This document shows, in pieces, positions 10,424-20,662 of a stretch of DNA of 46,254 bases (its first letter is position 1; each line of letters opens with the position of its first letter). Made by a program: the position numbers and the translations under genes. The notes under the pieces were generated by a model that was not told where the DNA came from, searched no databases, and saw only the letters and a program-made list of their open reading frames with translations. The DNA is from Polaribacter sp. (lineage in GTDB: Bacteria; Bacteroidota; Bacteroidia; Flavobacteriales; Flavobacteriaceae), in the NCBI GenBank assembly GCA_030731625.1, contig JANQTQ010000129.1, forward strand, positions 1,679-47,932. Direction: 5' to 3'.

Positions 10424-13400
10424 TTATTTTTTAAAGTATTTTTTATATTTAAAAAGAGCTAATGTCAAAAGCACTAAAAGAAAACCAATATAGATATACG
10501 CCTCCTTTGGTGTTACTGCTTGATCTCCGCTGGCATAAGAATGCAATCCAGATAAGTAAAAGTTTACACCAAAATACGTCATCATAATTGATAAATATGC
10601 AAATGCGGATGCAAAATTAAAGGTTAATCTACTTCTTAAGCCTGGTATTAAACGCATGTGTAGTACAAAAGCATAAATCATAATAGAAATTAGTGCCCAA
10701 GTTTCTTTTGGATCCCAACCCCAATAACGACCCCAACTCTCATTGGCCCACATACCACCAAGAAAATTACCCACAGTTAGCATTACTAAACCAACGGTTA
10801 CCGCCATTTCATTAATGATGGTTAATTCTTTAATGTTCACATCCATTCTCGTCTTATTCTTTTCTGTGGTAAAAGCAATTAAGAGTAAAGAAACAATTCC
10901 TAAAATCATCCCTAAAGAAAACGGTCCATAACTAGCTACAATGATAGAAACATGCACCATTAACCACCATGAATTTAATACGGGTTGTAAGTTTGCAATT
11001 TCTGGATCTAACCAATTTTGATGTGCAAAAAGTAAAATAATAGCGGCTAAAAAAGTACTTGCCCCAATGGTTAATGTAGATTTTTTTCCTAAATACAAAC
11101 CAAACAATAGGGTTGCCCAAGCTACATAAATAATAGATTCGTATGCGTTACTCCAAGGTGCATTTCCGCTGATATACCATCTAGAAACTAAGCCAAAGGT
11201 GTGAAAAAGGAAACTTAAAATAGTAAGCGCAATTAAACTTTTAATGATGATATTTAAAACCTTAGATTTATAATAGAATATTTTAAGAATTTCTATAAAT
11301 ATGATTAATAAACCTAGAAAAAGATAGAAAAAAGCACTTAATTTAAAAATACCCAATTTATTATAGGCAATTTCTAAATCTATTTTATTTTCTGATGGAT
11401 ACACGGCTGCTCCATATTTTTTCTGATAATTTGTAATTCCGTCTAAAATCTGATTCGCCTTTGTGTAATCTCCTGTTTTTTTAGAAGTCTGTAAAAGCTG
11501 CATATAAAGCGGTAATAATTTTGGAATGTACACAGAATCTGCAGTTTGTATAATATTTCTACCTGCTACTTCTGGATGCGAAACCCATTTGTTATTTTCA
11601 TCATTTGGGATAGGATAAATTTTAAGAACATCACCACTTAAAGCACTTGTAAATAACCAAAGTCTTCTTCCTATTTTTATAACATCCTTTTCAAATTTAT
11701 TTTGAATGTTTTTCTTTTGAGCTTCTGCAATGTAAGCGTCTATTTTAGATTGCCCTTTGTTGTCATAGAAATCTGATAAACGTGCAAATTCAGCCTCTTT
11801 GTCAACCCCAATAATTTCTCTTATTTTGGTATTTCCTTTTTCTAAATAAATAGCAGGTACTTCAAACCATAATCTAGGATTCTCTAAAATTGACAATAAA
11901 ACCTGACTAGGTTGCATACCATGAATCACTTCTGTCTGACTTACTTTTCTTACTAATTCTGATGCAAACGTGTGTGCAGGTTTCATCCGTCCGCCGGCAT
12001 CCTGAATAATTAATTTATTAAACTTTTCTGCGTGTTCTAAAGAAATGGAACTTGCTTTTAAAATAGAATCTATTTGTTGGTCAGAAACTCTATTTGTAGT
12101 ATGTATATCTGCCTGTTGGCTATAGCTAACAGAAGATAAGAAAACAGCGAGCATAACGGATAATGTTAGCTTCTTCTTTCTAATTTTTCTCAAGGTGTTT
12201 TTTAAATCATCAAAACGTGTATGTTTTGCAAAAAGAATAGAAATTAACCCCGTGTATAATAATGAATATCCTAAATAGGTAATAAAAGTTCCCCAAAAAT
12301 CGTGGTTTACAGATAAATGAGTTTGTTCTTTTTCTCCTGATAAATCATAACTAGATTGAAAGAATTTATATCCTTTGTGGTCTAAAATATGATTCATAAA
12401 AATACGAAAATCAAAACTTTCGTTTGCGTCAATCACCGTAACTTCACTAGCGTATGAAGCGGCACTTTCTGATCCAGGATATTTTTCTAATTGAAAATCA
12501 TTTAATTTTACACTAAAAGGTGTTTCTAAAATTTTAGCACCATACCACATTCTAAAGTTTAAATTATTTAACTTAAATTCTTTAAAATTATCATTGTTAA
12601 ATTTACCGCCGGCAAGTTCTACTCTTTCTGTTTTATTGTTACTAGTAACATCTAAAAATACAACGTCTAATTTTTTATCATCTTTAGGTCCGCTTATCGT
12701 TTTCATCGTTCCTTTCGTTGGTGGCTCTGGTGCCACAAAAGGAAGACCAGCAACATTGTACAGTGCACGTAATTTAAAATCTTGAATACTATCTTGTTGT
12801 ATGGTTCCCGTTTGTTGCGTTGCCATAACTTGGTAGTTACCGTCAGATTTTGCAATAATTTTTAAAGAATCATTTCTTTTAAAAATATTAATAGAAGCAT
12901 TTGTATCTGGTGCATTGTACCCTACTAAAATATTGTGAATATTTTGTACGGTTCCAGATTTTATATAATGTTCATGTCTGCTTCCGCTAGAGGATTCTAC
13001 CAAAAACAAATGCTCTACTCCGTTTTCGTCATCCACTAATTTTTTTTCTGCCCAAGGCACATATTCAACTAAATTTATTTTGTATTCTTTATCTCTAAAT
13101 TCATCAGAAAAACCCCAAGAATTAGTTCCCCAAGCAGACAATAAGATGGGTTGATGTGTTGTTTTTTGATCTTTATTATCATCAACAATAACATTTATAT
13201 AAGAAGTTTCTGATAAAAATTGATGGGTAGTTTCACCTTCGTTAATTAACATGATACCTTCAAAACCAGCATATCTTGTAACACCTGCACCAATAATGAT
13301 AAAAAGAAAAGCCAAATGAAACATTAAAACAGGCCATTTTTCTTTTCTAAACAATCGGTATCTAAACATGTTGCCAAAAAAATTGATTACAAAGAACACC

Positions 13401-13561
13401 ATGATCGATTCAAACCACCAAGAATTGTACACTAAGGCTTTGGATGTTTGTGTACCAAAATCATTTTCTATAAAGGTTGCAACTCCCATTGCTATGGCAA
13501 ATACTATAAATAATACAGCCATTAATCTTGTAGAGTAGAAGAAATTAAAAATTTTTTTCAT
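10424..13561 (-). CDS. ccsBA: Fused cytochrome c biogenesis protein (CcsB/ResB + CcsA)
   Basis: 1045 aa, multi-TM; C-terminal haem-handling 'WANESWGRYWGWDPKETWALISIMIYAFVLHMRL'; N-terminal ResB-like. Confidence 0.92.
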   Translation of the reverse strand: MKKIFNFFYSTRLMAVLFIVFAIAMGVATFIENDFGTQTSKALVYNSWWFESIMVFFVINFFGNMFRYRLFRKEKWPVLMFHLAFLFIIIGAGVTRYAGFEGIMLINEGETTHQFLSETSYINVIVDDNKDQKTTHQPILLSAWGTNSWGFSDEFRDKEYKINLVEYVPWAEKKLVDDENGVEHLFLVESSSGSRHEHYIKSGTVQNIHNILVGYNAPDTNASINIFKRNDSLKIIAKSDGNYQVMATQQTGTIQQDSIQDFKLRALYNVAGLPFVAPEPPTKGTMKTISGPKDDKKLDVVFLDVTSNNKTERVELAGGKFNNDNFKEFKLNNLNFRMWYGAKILETPFSVKLNDFQLEKYPGSESAASYASEVTVIDANESFDFRIFMNHILDHKGYKFFQSSYDLSGEKEQTHLSVNHDFWGTFITYLGYSLLYTGLISILFAKHTRFDDLKNTLRKIRKKKLTLSVMLAVFLSSVSYSQQADIHTTNRVSDQQIDSILKASSISLEHAEKFNKLIIQDAGGRMKPAHTFASELVRKVSQTEVIHGMQPSQVLLSILENPRLWFEVPAIYLEKGNTKIREIIGVDKEAEFARLSDFYDNKGQSKIDAYIAEAQKKNIQNKFEKDVIKIGRRLWLFTSALSGDVLKIYPIPNDENNKWVSHPEVAGRNIIQTADSVYIPKLLPLYMQLLQTSKKTGDYTKANQILDGITNYQKKYGAAVYPSENKIDLEIAYNKLGIFKLSAFFYLFLGLLIIFIEILKIFYYKSKVLNIIIKSLIALTILSFLFHTFGLVSRWYISGNAPWSNAYESIIYVAWATLLFGLYLGKKSTLTIGASTFLAAIILLFAHQNWLDPEIANLQPVLNSWWLMVHVSIIVASYGPFSLGMILGIVSLLLIAFTTEKNKTRMDVNIKELTIINEMAVTVGLVMLTVGNFLGGMWANESWGRYWGWDPKETWALISIMIYAFVLHMRLIPGLRSRLTFNFASAFAYLSIMMTYFGVNFYLSGLHSYASGDQAVTPKEAYIYIGFLLVLLTLALFKYKKYFKK

Positions 13562-13691
13562 TTGAAAATTTGAGCTTTAAAAAAGTGATGCAAATTTACT
13601 TATAAAAGTAGAGAATACAGCTTTGTAAATAGTGTTTTTTGTTTTTTAACAATCTGTTAACCTTAAATTTTATACTAAAAATTATTCATTT

Positions 13692-16010
13692 TTAATATAA
13701 AATTTTGAGCTCTTGTTGCTCCTCTACTTTTAGAATTCCAGAATTTAGGAATGTATTGTTTTTATGGTGATTGTTTTTTTCTCCCCATAAAATGGCAACA
13801 TGTTTTATTGGATTATTTTTAAAAGTATTGTCAAATAGTTTTACATTAATAATACCTCTAGTTTGAATTAAAACAGCACTTTTTTCTTCACTACCACAAG
13901 CTGTAAACGAACTGTTAAGTACTTTTAAATAACCACCAATTGTAGACTCATCATAACCATCTCTAAAGAAATTAATAGTAGTACGTTTTACATTTAAAAA
14001 GGTACAAGTATCAAACGTTACAAATTCTGCATTATAATCTCCTTTATCATCTGCAGCTAAAACGATACCATTTGTACAGTTTTTAATAGTGGTCGTTTTA
14101 AAGTTTATAACATCAGAAAAAGAACCTTTTGTAGCTTTTAAAACATATTCAAAATCTTCTATACTTGAGTTTTCTACATAAACATTATATGCAGAAGACA
14201 TGTTTTTATCAAGAGGTGCAAAAGCATATTTTCCTTTTTCACCTTTTAAAAGGACATTGTTTAAATGAATAGTTCCTTTAGGATTCATTTTAAAAACGAC
14301 TGAATCTGTATTGCTTTCAAATGATAATTGTGCTTTGTTTGCAGAACGAATGGTAATTTCTTTGTTAATTGTAATTTCTTTCTTAATGCTGTAAAGTGCA
14401 TCCGTTAACTCAATAATATCGCCATTTTTAGCTTCTTTAATTTTCTGAGCAAGTTCGCCATCTTTAGCACTTGCTTTTATAACAGTTGGTGTGTTGATTT
14501 TTTTATCCTTTTGAAACCAACTTGGGCCATATTTTTTCTTGTTAATTTTAAAATTCTCTGCAGCAGTGATATCATTAATTGCTCCAATACTATTTTTTGT
14601 AGCTCTTGAGGTTCCAAAAAGATCGGTCTTTATTTTATCAAATTCATAGCCAATAAATACTTCGTTTAATGGTTTGTTTACTAAATTTTCTGGCGCATAT
14701 AACCATTCATTTATTTTTTTCATTTGTAAAGAAACACTTTTTATCGCCTCAAATTCTGTATAATTTTTTCCGTTGTTGTCTATCATATTATTTTTAAAGA
14801 GGATTCCATCCATAGTGCTATGATTTATCAAAGGTTTTGCGTCCTCTTTAGTGTTGTATATCATATTGTTTGCAATAATGGTGCGTATTGGAGGTAAATC
14901 GCGAATTTCGCTAGCCGGAAGCACACCAGCACTTTCTGTATTTTGTCCTACACCAATTTGTATTGGCGATTTACAATCTACCCAAGTGTTAAAAGCAATA
15001 ACGCCGTCTGTAACTTGTTTGTATCGGTTTAAGCCGGCATTAAAAATTCCGTTCATTACAGCAAGTGGAGTTCTAAATTCTTCGCCATTAATTTTGTAGA
15101 AATAATTATTGGTAATTAAATTCCCAGAGTTTACCACTCTAATTCCGCCATAAAATTCAGAATCATCGCCTCCAATAAAAATATTTCCATCAATAGTAGC
15201 ATAATCACCATGTCTTAAAACCAACGATCCTTCACTTTTATAAAAAATATTATTTGTAAAGAAATTAGAGTTTGTTTTGTTTGATATAATTTCTACTTCA
15301 CCATTACAAGCATCAAAATAGTTGTTTGATACATTTGTAAAACTAGGTGCAAAACTGGTTTCACTAGCGCCAATTCTCATCGTTTCTGCTCTTGGACCAC
15401 CTTTTCTTGGACGCGGACCAAAATAATTGTCTACAATTTGATGGTGATTATTGATGTGTTCATTACCCGATAAATAGACTCTAAGCGTTTCTCCATCATT
15501 CGATTTTCCGGTAATATAACAATGATCTAATTGATTGTGTTTCCCATAAAATTCAATCCATTGATCTGTTGCTAAACGACTAGGTTGTGTAAAATCTTCA
15601 ATAACCGTATTTGTAACTCTACTGTTGTTTGCAACACTATCTTTACCAATCATATAACGGATAATTCCGCTTATTGGCGTGTAACCATTTCTAAAATACA
15701 AACCATCAACAAGTAAGTATTCACCGCCTAATTGCAGATAAGATTGCCCTTCTATAAATACTTTTCCAGGAGTTTCTGCACGTAAAGTGATTGGTTTTTC
15801 TTTGGTACCTACACCATAAAAATTAATTTCAACATCTTTCCAAATTCCGTTTGCTAAAATAATTTCATCACCAGGAACCGCTTTTTTAATGGCTTCAAAT
15901 AATTCTGTGTTATTAGTACTAATGCTCGAATTTATATTATTTTCTTTCGATGGTTCTCCGCAAGAAGCTAAAAAAAGTAAAGCGGTAATTAAAAGATACT
16001 TGATTTTCAT
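13692..16010 (-). CDS. PL6 family alginate lyase (poly-beta-D-mannuronate lyase / chondroitinase B-like) lipoprotein
   Basis: 772 aa, SPII signal 'LLFLASCGEPS', parallel beta-helix repeats, 'NEHINNHHQIVDNYFGPRPRKGGPRAETMRIG' catalytic-region signature of PL6. Confidence 0.87.
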   Translation of the reverse strand: MKIKYLLITALLFLASCGEPSKENNINSSISTNNTELFEAIKKAVPGDEIILANGIWKDVEINFYGVGTKEKPITLRAETPGKVFIEGQSYLQLGGEYLLVDGLYFRNGYTPISGIIRYMIGKDSVANNSRVTNTVIEDFTQPSRLATDQWIEFYGKHNQLDHCYITGKSNDGETLRVYLSGNEHINNHHQIVDNYFGPRPRKGGPRAETMRIGASETSFAPSFTNVSNNYFDACNGEVEIISNKTNSNFFTNNIFYKSEGSLVLRHGDYATIDGNIFIGGDDSEFYGGIRVVNSGNLITNNYFYKINGEEFRTPLAVMNGIFNAGLNRYKQVTDGVIAFNTWVDCKSPIQIGVGQNTESAGVLPASEIRDLPPIRTIIANNMIYNTKEDAKPLINHSTMDGILFKNNMIDNNGKNYTEFEAIKSVSLQMKKINEWLYAPENLVNKPLNEVFIGYEFDKIKTDLFGTSRATKNSIGAINDITAAENFKINKKKYGPSWFQKDKKINTPTVIKASAKDGELAQKIKEAKNGDIIELTDALYSIKKEITINKEITIRSANKAQLSFESNTDSVVFKMNPKGTIHLNNVLLKGEKGKYAFAPLDKNMSSAYNVYVENSSIEDFEYVLKATKGSFSDVINFKTTTIKNCTNGIVLAADDKGDYNAEFVTFDTCTFLNVKRTTINFFRDGYDESTIGGYLKVLNSSFTACGSEEKSAVLIQTRGIINVKLFDNTFKNNPIKHVAILWGEKNNHHKNNTFLNSGILKVEEQQELKILY

Positions 16011-16221
16011 ACTATTATTTTTAAAAGTAGGGTTTGTTTTGCTTTTTATGAGTGCAATGTTCTAGTTTGAATAGTGTTTGATTCGGTTGAAAATAGTGAT
16101 GGTAAACGAACAGTTTCAAGTGATGCATGAATTGTAATTATTATACAACAAGCGATAAAATCATGACTTAAATAAAACGTATTTGGCTTTTTTCTATCAA
16201 GTAGGCTATTCATTTCTCTAA

Positions 16222-16464
16222 TCATAAACGTTCTTTTTTATACTTTAAAAGTGATATGAAAGAAATAAATGCCCAAATACCTTCTAGAATTATAAACGGA
16301 AGATAATTTAATAACACAGAGGCTAAACAGGCCAAACTAGCACCAAATAAATTTAATAAAATAAAGGGCAAGCTATTGTTTTGTAGTTTTTGAAGTACAT
16401 TTAAAAAGTAAGCAATAAGTATTAAGAAAACGCCAATAAAACCAATCCAATCTATGTTGTTCAT
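16222..16464 (-). CDS. CBU_0592 family small membrane protein
   Basis: 80 aa 'WIGFIGVFLILIAYFLNVLQKL...LNLFGASLACLASVLLNYLPFIILEGIWAFISF'. Confidence 0.65.
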   Translation of the reverse strand: MNNIDWIGFIGVFLILIAYFLNVLQKLQNNSLPFILLNLFGASLACLASVLLNYLPFIILEGIWAFISFISLLKYKKERL

Positions 16465-16775
16465 TGTTGTAAATTATATCCGTTAGATTTACTTTTTAAA
16501 TTGCAAAATACACCAAGTTCTATTTTGTGCTATCGGTTCGTTTGTTTTTATGGAAAACAAAAAAATAAAATCATGTGATTTTACCGAAAAAGTGTGCTCA
16601 AATAAATGTATATATTCTTAAAATCAAATATAATCATTTTTATTTTTTGGATACGAAAAAGTAAGCGTTTTATAATGAGTACTTTTGAGAAGCTTTAAAG
16701 TGTTTTTATACCTATCTTTTTAAATGGTCGTCACTTTATTTTTTATTTAAATTTTAAAGAAGATTTTTGTTCGAC

Positions 16776-18344
16776 TTAATGTCTGCCAAAAACGATTGCT
16801 AAAGCATCAGAGATTTCGCCTAAAGTTGCTCTTTCTCTGGCGGCAATTACAGCTTGTTCTAAAAGGTTTTCATTGCCAGATTTTGCGGAATTTGTTATGT
16901 TTTCCAAAGATTTTTGAACTTCTAAAGTATTTCTATTGGCTTTTAAGAAATGCAATCTTTCAATTTGGGTTTTACGAAGCGCTTCATTGTTATCGTTTTT
17001 AATTGGTAAAGAATCTTCATGTTTTAATGGATATGAATTAACACCCACAATTAGATCTTTACCGCTATCAATTCGAGCTTGTTTTTTTACAGCTGCTTCT
17101 TCGATGCGTACTTGCGGAATTCCTTTTTCAATGGCTTTGGTCATTCCTCCTAAATCTTCTATTTCTTTATTTAATGTCCAAGCATTGTGAGCAATTTCTT
17201 CCGTTAGTTTTTCCAAATGAAAACTTCCTGCCCAAGGATCAACCGTTTTTGTAATTTGGGTTTCTTGTTGCAGAAATAGTTGTGTGTTTAGTGCAAGTTG
17301 TGCAGAAAAATCTGTGGGTGAGGCAATTGCTTCATCAAATGTGTTTATGTGCAAACTTTCTGTGCCACCAAAAACGGCCGCCATTGCTTCGATAGTAGTT
17401 CTGGCTACATTATTAAAAGGATCTTGCGCTGTTAAAGACCAACTACTTGTTTGACAATGTATTTTCAAAGCCAATGATTTTTGATCTTTTGGGTTGAACT
17501 GATTTACAATTTTGGCCCACAACATTCTTGCAGCTCTTAATTTTGCGATTTCAGTAAAATGATCCATGCCAATTGCCCAAAAGAATGATAATTTTGGAGC
17601 AATACGATCCATGCTGATTCCGGTTTCTATGTTTTTTTTGATATGCTCTAAACCCTCTGCTAACATATAGGCCAATTCAATTTCTGCAGTTGCACCAGCC
17701 TCTTGCAGGTGATCATCAGAAATAGAGATCGCATTAAATTTGGGCATTTTATTTTTGGTATATTCAAAAATATCAGCAATAATTTTCATGGATGGAGAAG
17801 GAGTGTAGTTGTCTGTATTTCTACTTGTAATTTCCTTTAAAACATCATTCTGAAAAGTTCCAGAAAGTTGATGAAGTTCAAACCCTTGTTCTTCTGCGGC
17901 AACAATATAAAAAGCTAAAATGGGTAAAATAGTTTTATTCATTGGCAATGAAATCGATATTTCATCCAAAGGAATTGTATCAAACAAAACCTTCATATCT
18001 TCTACAGAATCTATGGCAACTCCAGCTTTACCAACATCGCTTTGCGCACGTTCATGATCAGAATCATAACCATTTTGTGTTGCTAAATCAAACGCTACAA
18101 ACAATTCTTTTAGACCTGCTTCTACATTTTTTCTGTAAAAAGCATTGTTTTCTTCAGCGCTAGAAAAACTTGCATTTTGTATAATCACCCAAGGTTTTGT
18201 AATGTACATTGTTGCATTTGAACCTCTCAAATTTGGTGCAATTCCGGCAATAAAATCTTCGTGTTCACGAGTTGTATAGTCTGAATGCTGATTTTTAAAA
18301 TCAGTTTTTTTTAAAGTGATATGTTCAAATGATTTTCTAGGCAT
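16776..18344 (-). CDS. mutB: Methylmalonyl-CoA mutase large/alpha subunit, catalytic barrel only (no B12-binding domain)
   Basis: 522 aa; 'RGSNATMYITKPWVIIQNASFSSAEENNAFYRKNVEAG', 'ISISDDHLQEAGATAEIELAYMLAEGLEHI', ends '...LGEISDALAIVFGRH*' where full-length MutB continues into the cobalamin domain. Confidence 0.85.
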   Translation of the reverse strand: MPRKSFEHITLKKTDFKNQHSDYTTREHEDFIAGIAPNLRGSNATMYITKPWVIIQNASFSSAEENNAFYRKNVEAGLKELFVAFDLATQNGYDSDHERAQSDVGKAGVAIDSVEDMKVLFDTIPLDEISISLPMNKTILPILAFYIVAAEEQGFELHQLSGTFQNDVLKEITSRNTDNYTPSPSMKIIADIFEYTKNKMPKFNAISISDDHLQEAGATAEIELAYMLAEGLEHIKKNIETGISMDRIAPKLSFFWAIGMDHFTEIAKLRAARMLWAKIVNQFNPKDQKSLALKIHCQTSSWSLTAQDPFNNVARTTIEAMAAVFGGTESLHINTFDEAIASPTDFSAQLALNTQLFLQQETQITKTVDPWAGSFHLEKLTEEIAHNAWTLNKEIEDLGGMTKAIEKGIPQVRIEEAAVKKQARIDSGKDLIVGVNSYPLKHEDSLPIKNDNNEALRKTQIERLHFLKANRNTLEVQKSLENITNSAKSGNENLLEQAVIAARERATLGEISDALAIVFGRH

Positions 18345-19692
18345 TTTCTTGTGCTAATCTTTCTTTTTCTATAGTTTCAGAAAGGCGTTTTTTGTTGATA
18401 GGTACCAGCAACGTTTTTAGATTTCTTTGTTTTACAAAAGGATATAATTCGAGATTGTTTTTCATTGTATCCTTAGTATTTATCTGAAAATTAGATCCTA
18501 CCAAAACCATCTTATTCGTTGTAAAATGTTCTTCTTCTTTTAAAGCACTTTCGGATATTTTTTTTTGAATGACTCCTGCTTTTAACTGATGCAAGAATCC
18601 GCCTGCTTTTTCTATTTGTTTAAAAGTAATCAAGGCTTTTTCTGCCAATTGTTGTGCAATGGATTCTATATAATAGGATCCATCAGCAAAATTCTGAGCT
18701 TCGTGTAAATAAGTTTCTTGTTGTAAAATGAGTAACTGATTTCTTGCAATTCGGTTTCCAAATTCATTAGATTTATGAAATATGGTATCATAAGAAACAT
18801 TTGAAATCGTGTTAGAACCGCCTAAAATTGCACTCATACATTCTGATGTTGTTCGCAACATATTTACATGATAATCATAGACTGTTTTGTTGCGCACACT
18901 TGGTTGTGTAAAAATATGAGCTTTCACATTTTTTACATCATATTCTGTTAAAAGGGTTTCCCATAAAATTCTGAAAGCTCTTAATTTTGCGATTTCAAAA
19001 AAGTAATTCCCGCCAACCGAAAACATAAAATGAATCTTTGTTGCAGCATTTTTGCCAAAATGAAGTAGATATTCATTGGCATGTGCTAAGGTATATGCTA
19101 ATTGCTGCACCATATTTGCGCCAGAATTTTGATATAAATCTCCTGAAACAGCAATACAGTTTTTTGTTGACGAAACAAGAACTTCTAATCTTTTGTAGTC
19201 TTCTTTTAAGTTGACAAACCAATTGCCAGATTCTGCTAAATTGCCAATAATATCAGTTTGAAAATAGGTGTTTTCTGAATTGCAATACTTAGAAAGTTCT
19301 AATTGAAAATCATCGTCTAAAAAAGAAAATTGAAAATAAATTAGTGTAGAATTTACATCAATTTTATGTAAAACTTTTTGATAATCAAACTTTTTGGAGG
19401 CTTTAAATTGTATTGAATTTGCACCTCTTTTTAAAGCGTCTATTGCTAATGAATTGGCTATTTTTTCATCATCAATAAAAAGAGTTTGACAAATGTGAAA
19501 ACCTTTTTTAGGAAGGTTAATTTTTGAATTTGTACGGTCTTCTTTGGTATAAAAAGGTTTTACAATAATACCTTCGTCTGTTTTATAAAGTAAGGTTTCA
19601 TTATAATCTGCACCATTTAAATCTACCTGAATTTTTTGTTTCCATGCAGCAGCAGAAACAGGGTTAAATTCATCAAATAGAAAGGTACTCAT
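18337..19692 (-). CDS. mutA: Methylmalonyl-CoA mutase small/beta subunit
   Basis: 451 aa, MCM-like 'KIHFMFSVGGNYFFEIAKLRAFRILWETLL', overlaps and precedes mutB. Confidence 0.85.
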   Translation of the reverse strand: MSTFLFDEFNPVSAAAWKQKIQVDLNGADYNETLLYKTDEGIIVKPFYTKEDRTNSKINLPKKGFHICQTLFIDDEKIANSLAIDALKRGANSIQFKASKKFDYQKVLHKIDVNSTLIYFQFSFLDDDFQLELSKYCNSENTYFQTDIIGNLAESGNWFVNLKEDYKRLEVLVSSTKNCIAVSGDLYQNSGANMVQQLAYTLAHANEYLLHFGKNAATKIHFMFSVGGNYFFEIAKLRAFRILWETLLTEYDVKNVKAHIFTQPSVRNKTVYDYHVNMLRTTSECMSAILGGSNTISNVSYDTIFHKSNEFGNRIARNQLLILQQETYLHEAQNFADGSYYIESIAQQLAEKALITFKQIEKAGGFLHQLKAGVIQKKISESALKEEEHFTTNKMVLVGSNFQINTKDTMKNNLELYPFVKQRNLKTLLVPINKKRLSETIEKERLAQENA

Positions 19693-20012
19693 TACTCTTT
19701 TATGGTATCAAATTCAATAATATAAATGTCTTCGTTTTCTTTTTTAAGCAAATATTTTTCTCTTGCAAAACGCTCTAATTCTAAAGAATCTTGTAAGTTT
19801 TTAATCATTTCTTTATCTGATGCCAATTTTTCTTCATAAAAAGTAATCGTGCTTTCTAAATCTTCAATTTCGTTGTTGTACTCTCTATGAATTAGATACG
19901 AATTTTCATCAAAAAAAAGCATCCAAATCATAAAAGGAAGAAAAATGATTACAAAAATATTTGTAAAAATTTTATAAAACGGATTCTTCTTTAAATTACT
20001 AAAAAAACTCAT
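19692..20012 (-). CDS. Septum formation initiator family protein (FtsB/DivIC-like)
   Basis: 106 aa: one TM then coiled coil, 'LERFAREKYLLKKENEDIYII'. Confidence 0.82.
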   Translation of the reverse strand: MSFFSNLKKNPFYKIFTNIFVIIFLPFMIWMLFFDENSYLIHREYNNEIEDLESTITFYEEKLASDKEMIKNLQDSLELERFAREKYLLKKENEDIYIIEFDTIKE

Positions 20013-20618
20013 TTATAATCGATCGTTTATAACAGTTCTTACCATATCAATTGCCACGATATTGTGTTTATTATTAGGTATAATAATGTCTGCAAAATTT
20101 TTGGTGGGCTCTATAAATTGCTGATGCATTGGTTTTAAAGTGTCTTGGTATCTGTTTAAAACTTCATCAATATCTCTTCCTCGTTCTGTAATGTCTCGTC
20201 TAACTCTACGTATCAAACGTTCATCAGTATCTGCATGAACAAAGATTTTAATGTCAAATAATTTGCGTAATTCTTCGCTATTAAATATTAAAATTCCTTC
20301 AACAATAACCACTTTTCTAGGATGTGTTTTTATAGTGTCTGTAGTTCTGTTATGAGTTACAAAAGAGTACACAGGTTGTTCTATTGTTTTTCCTAATTTT
20401 AATCTTTTTAAATGCTTCACAATTAAATCGAAATCGATAGCTCTTGGGTGGTCAAAATTAATTTTAGATCTTTCTTCATACGTCATGTTAATCGTTTCGT
20501 TGTAGTAAGAATCTTGAGAAATTACACAAACTTCATTTGTAGGTAATTGTTTAATAATTTGATTTACAACAGTAGTTTTACCGCTTCCTGTTCCACCTGC
20601 AATTCCAATAATAAGCAT
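20013..20618 (-). CDS. udk: Uridine kinase
   Basis: Walker A 'IGIAGGTGSGKTTVVNQI'; 'SQDSYYNETINMTYEERSKINFDHPRAIDFDLI'. Confidence 0.95.
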   Translation of the reverse strand: MLIIGIAGGTGSGKTTVVNQIIKQLPTNEVCVISQDSYYNETINMTYEERSKINFDHPRAIDFDLIVKHLKRLKLGKTIEQPVYSFVTHNRTTDTIKTHPRKVVIVEGILIFNSEELRKLFDIKIFVHADTDERLIRRVRRDITERGRDIDEVLNRYQDTLKPMHQQFIEPTKNFADIIIPNNKHNIVAIDMVRTVINDRL

Positions 20619-20662
20619 AAATTTTAACTGATTTTAATTATTTTACGAAAGTAATAAAGTTT

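Noticed and set aside
16550-16621. 23-aa ORF MENKKIKSCDFTEKVCSNKCIYS in the gap after mutB
   Set aside because: Too short, no ribosome-binding or conservation evidence; CxxxC pattern could be chance.
16465-16775. Possible frameshifted B12-binding domain after mutB
   Set aside because: Reverse strand read by eye shows no DxHxxG or GGxxP-type remnant, so it is a clean absence rather than a visible frameshift.
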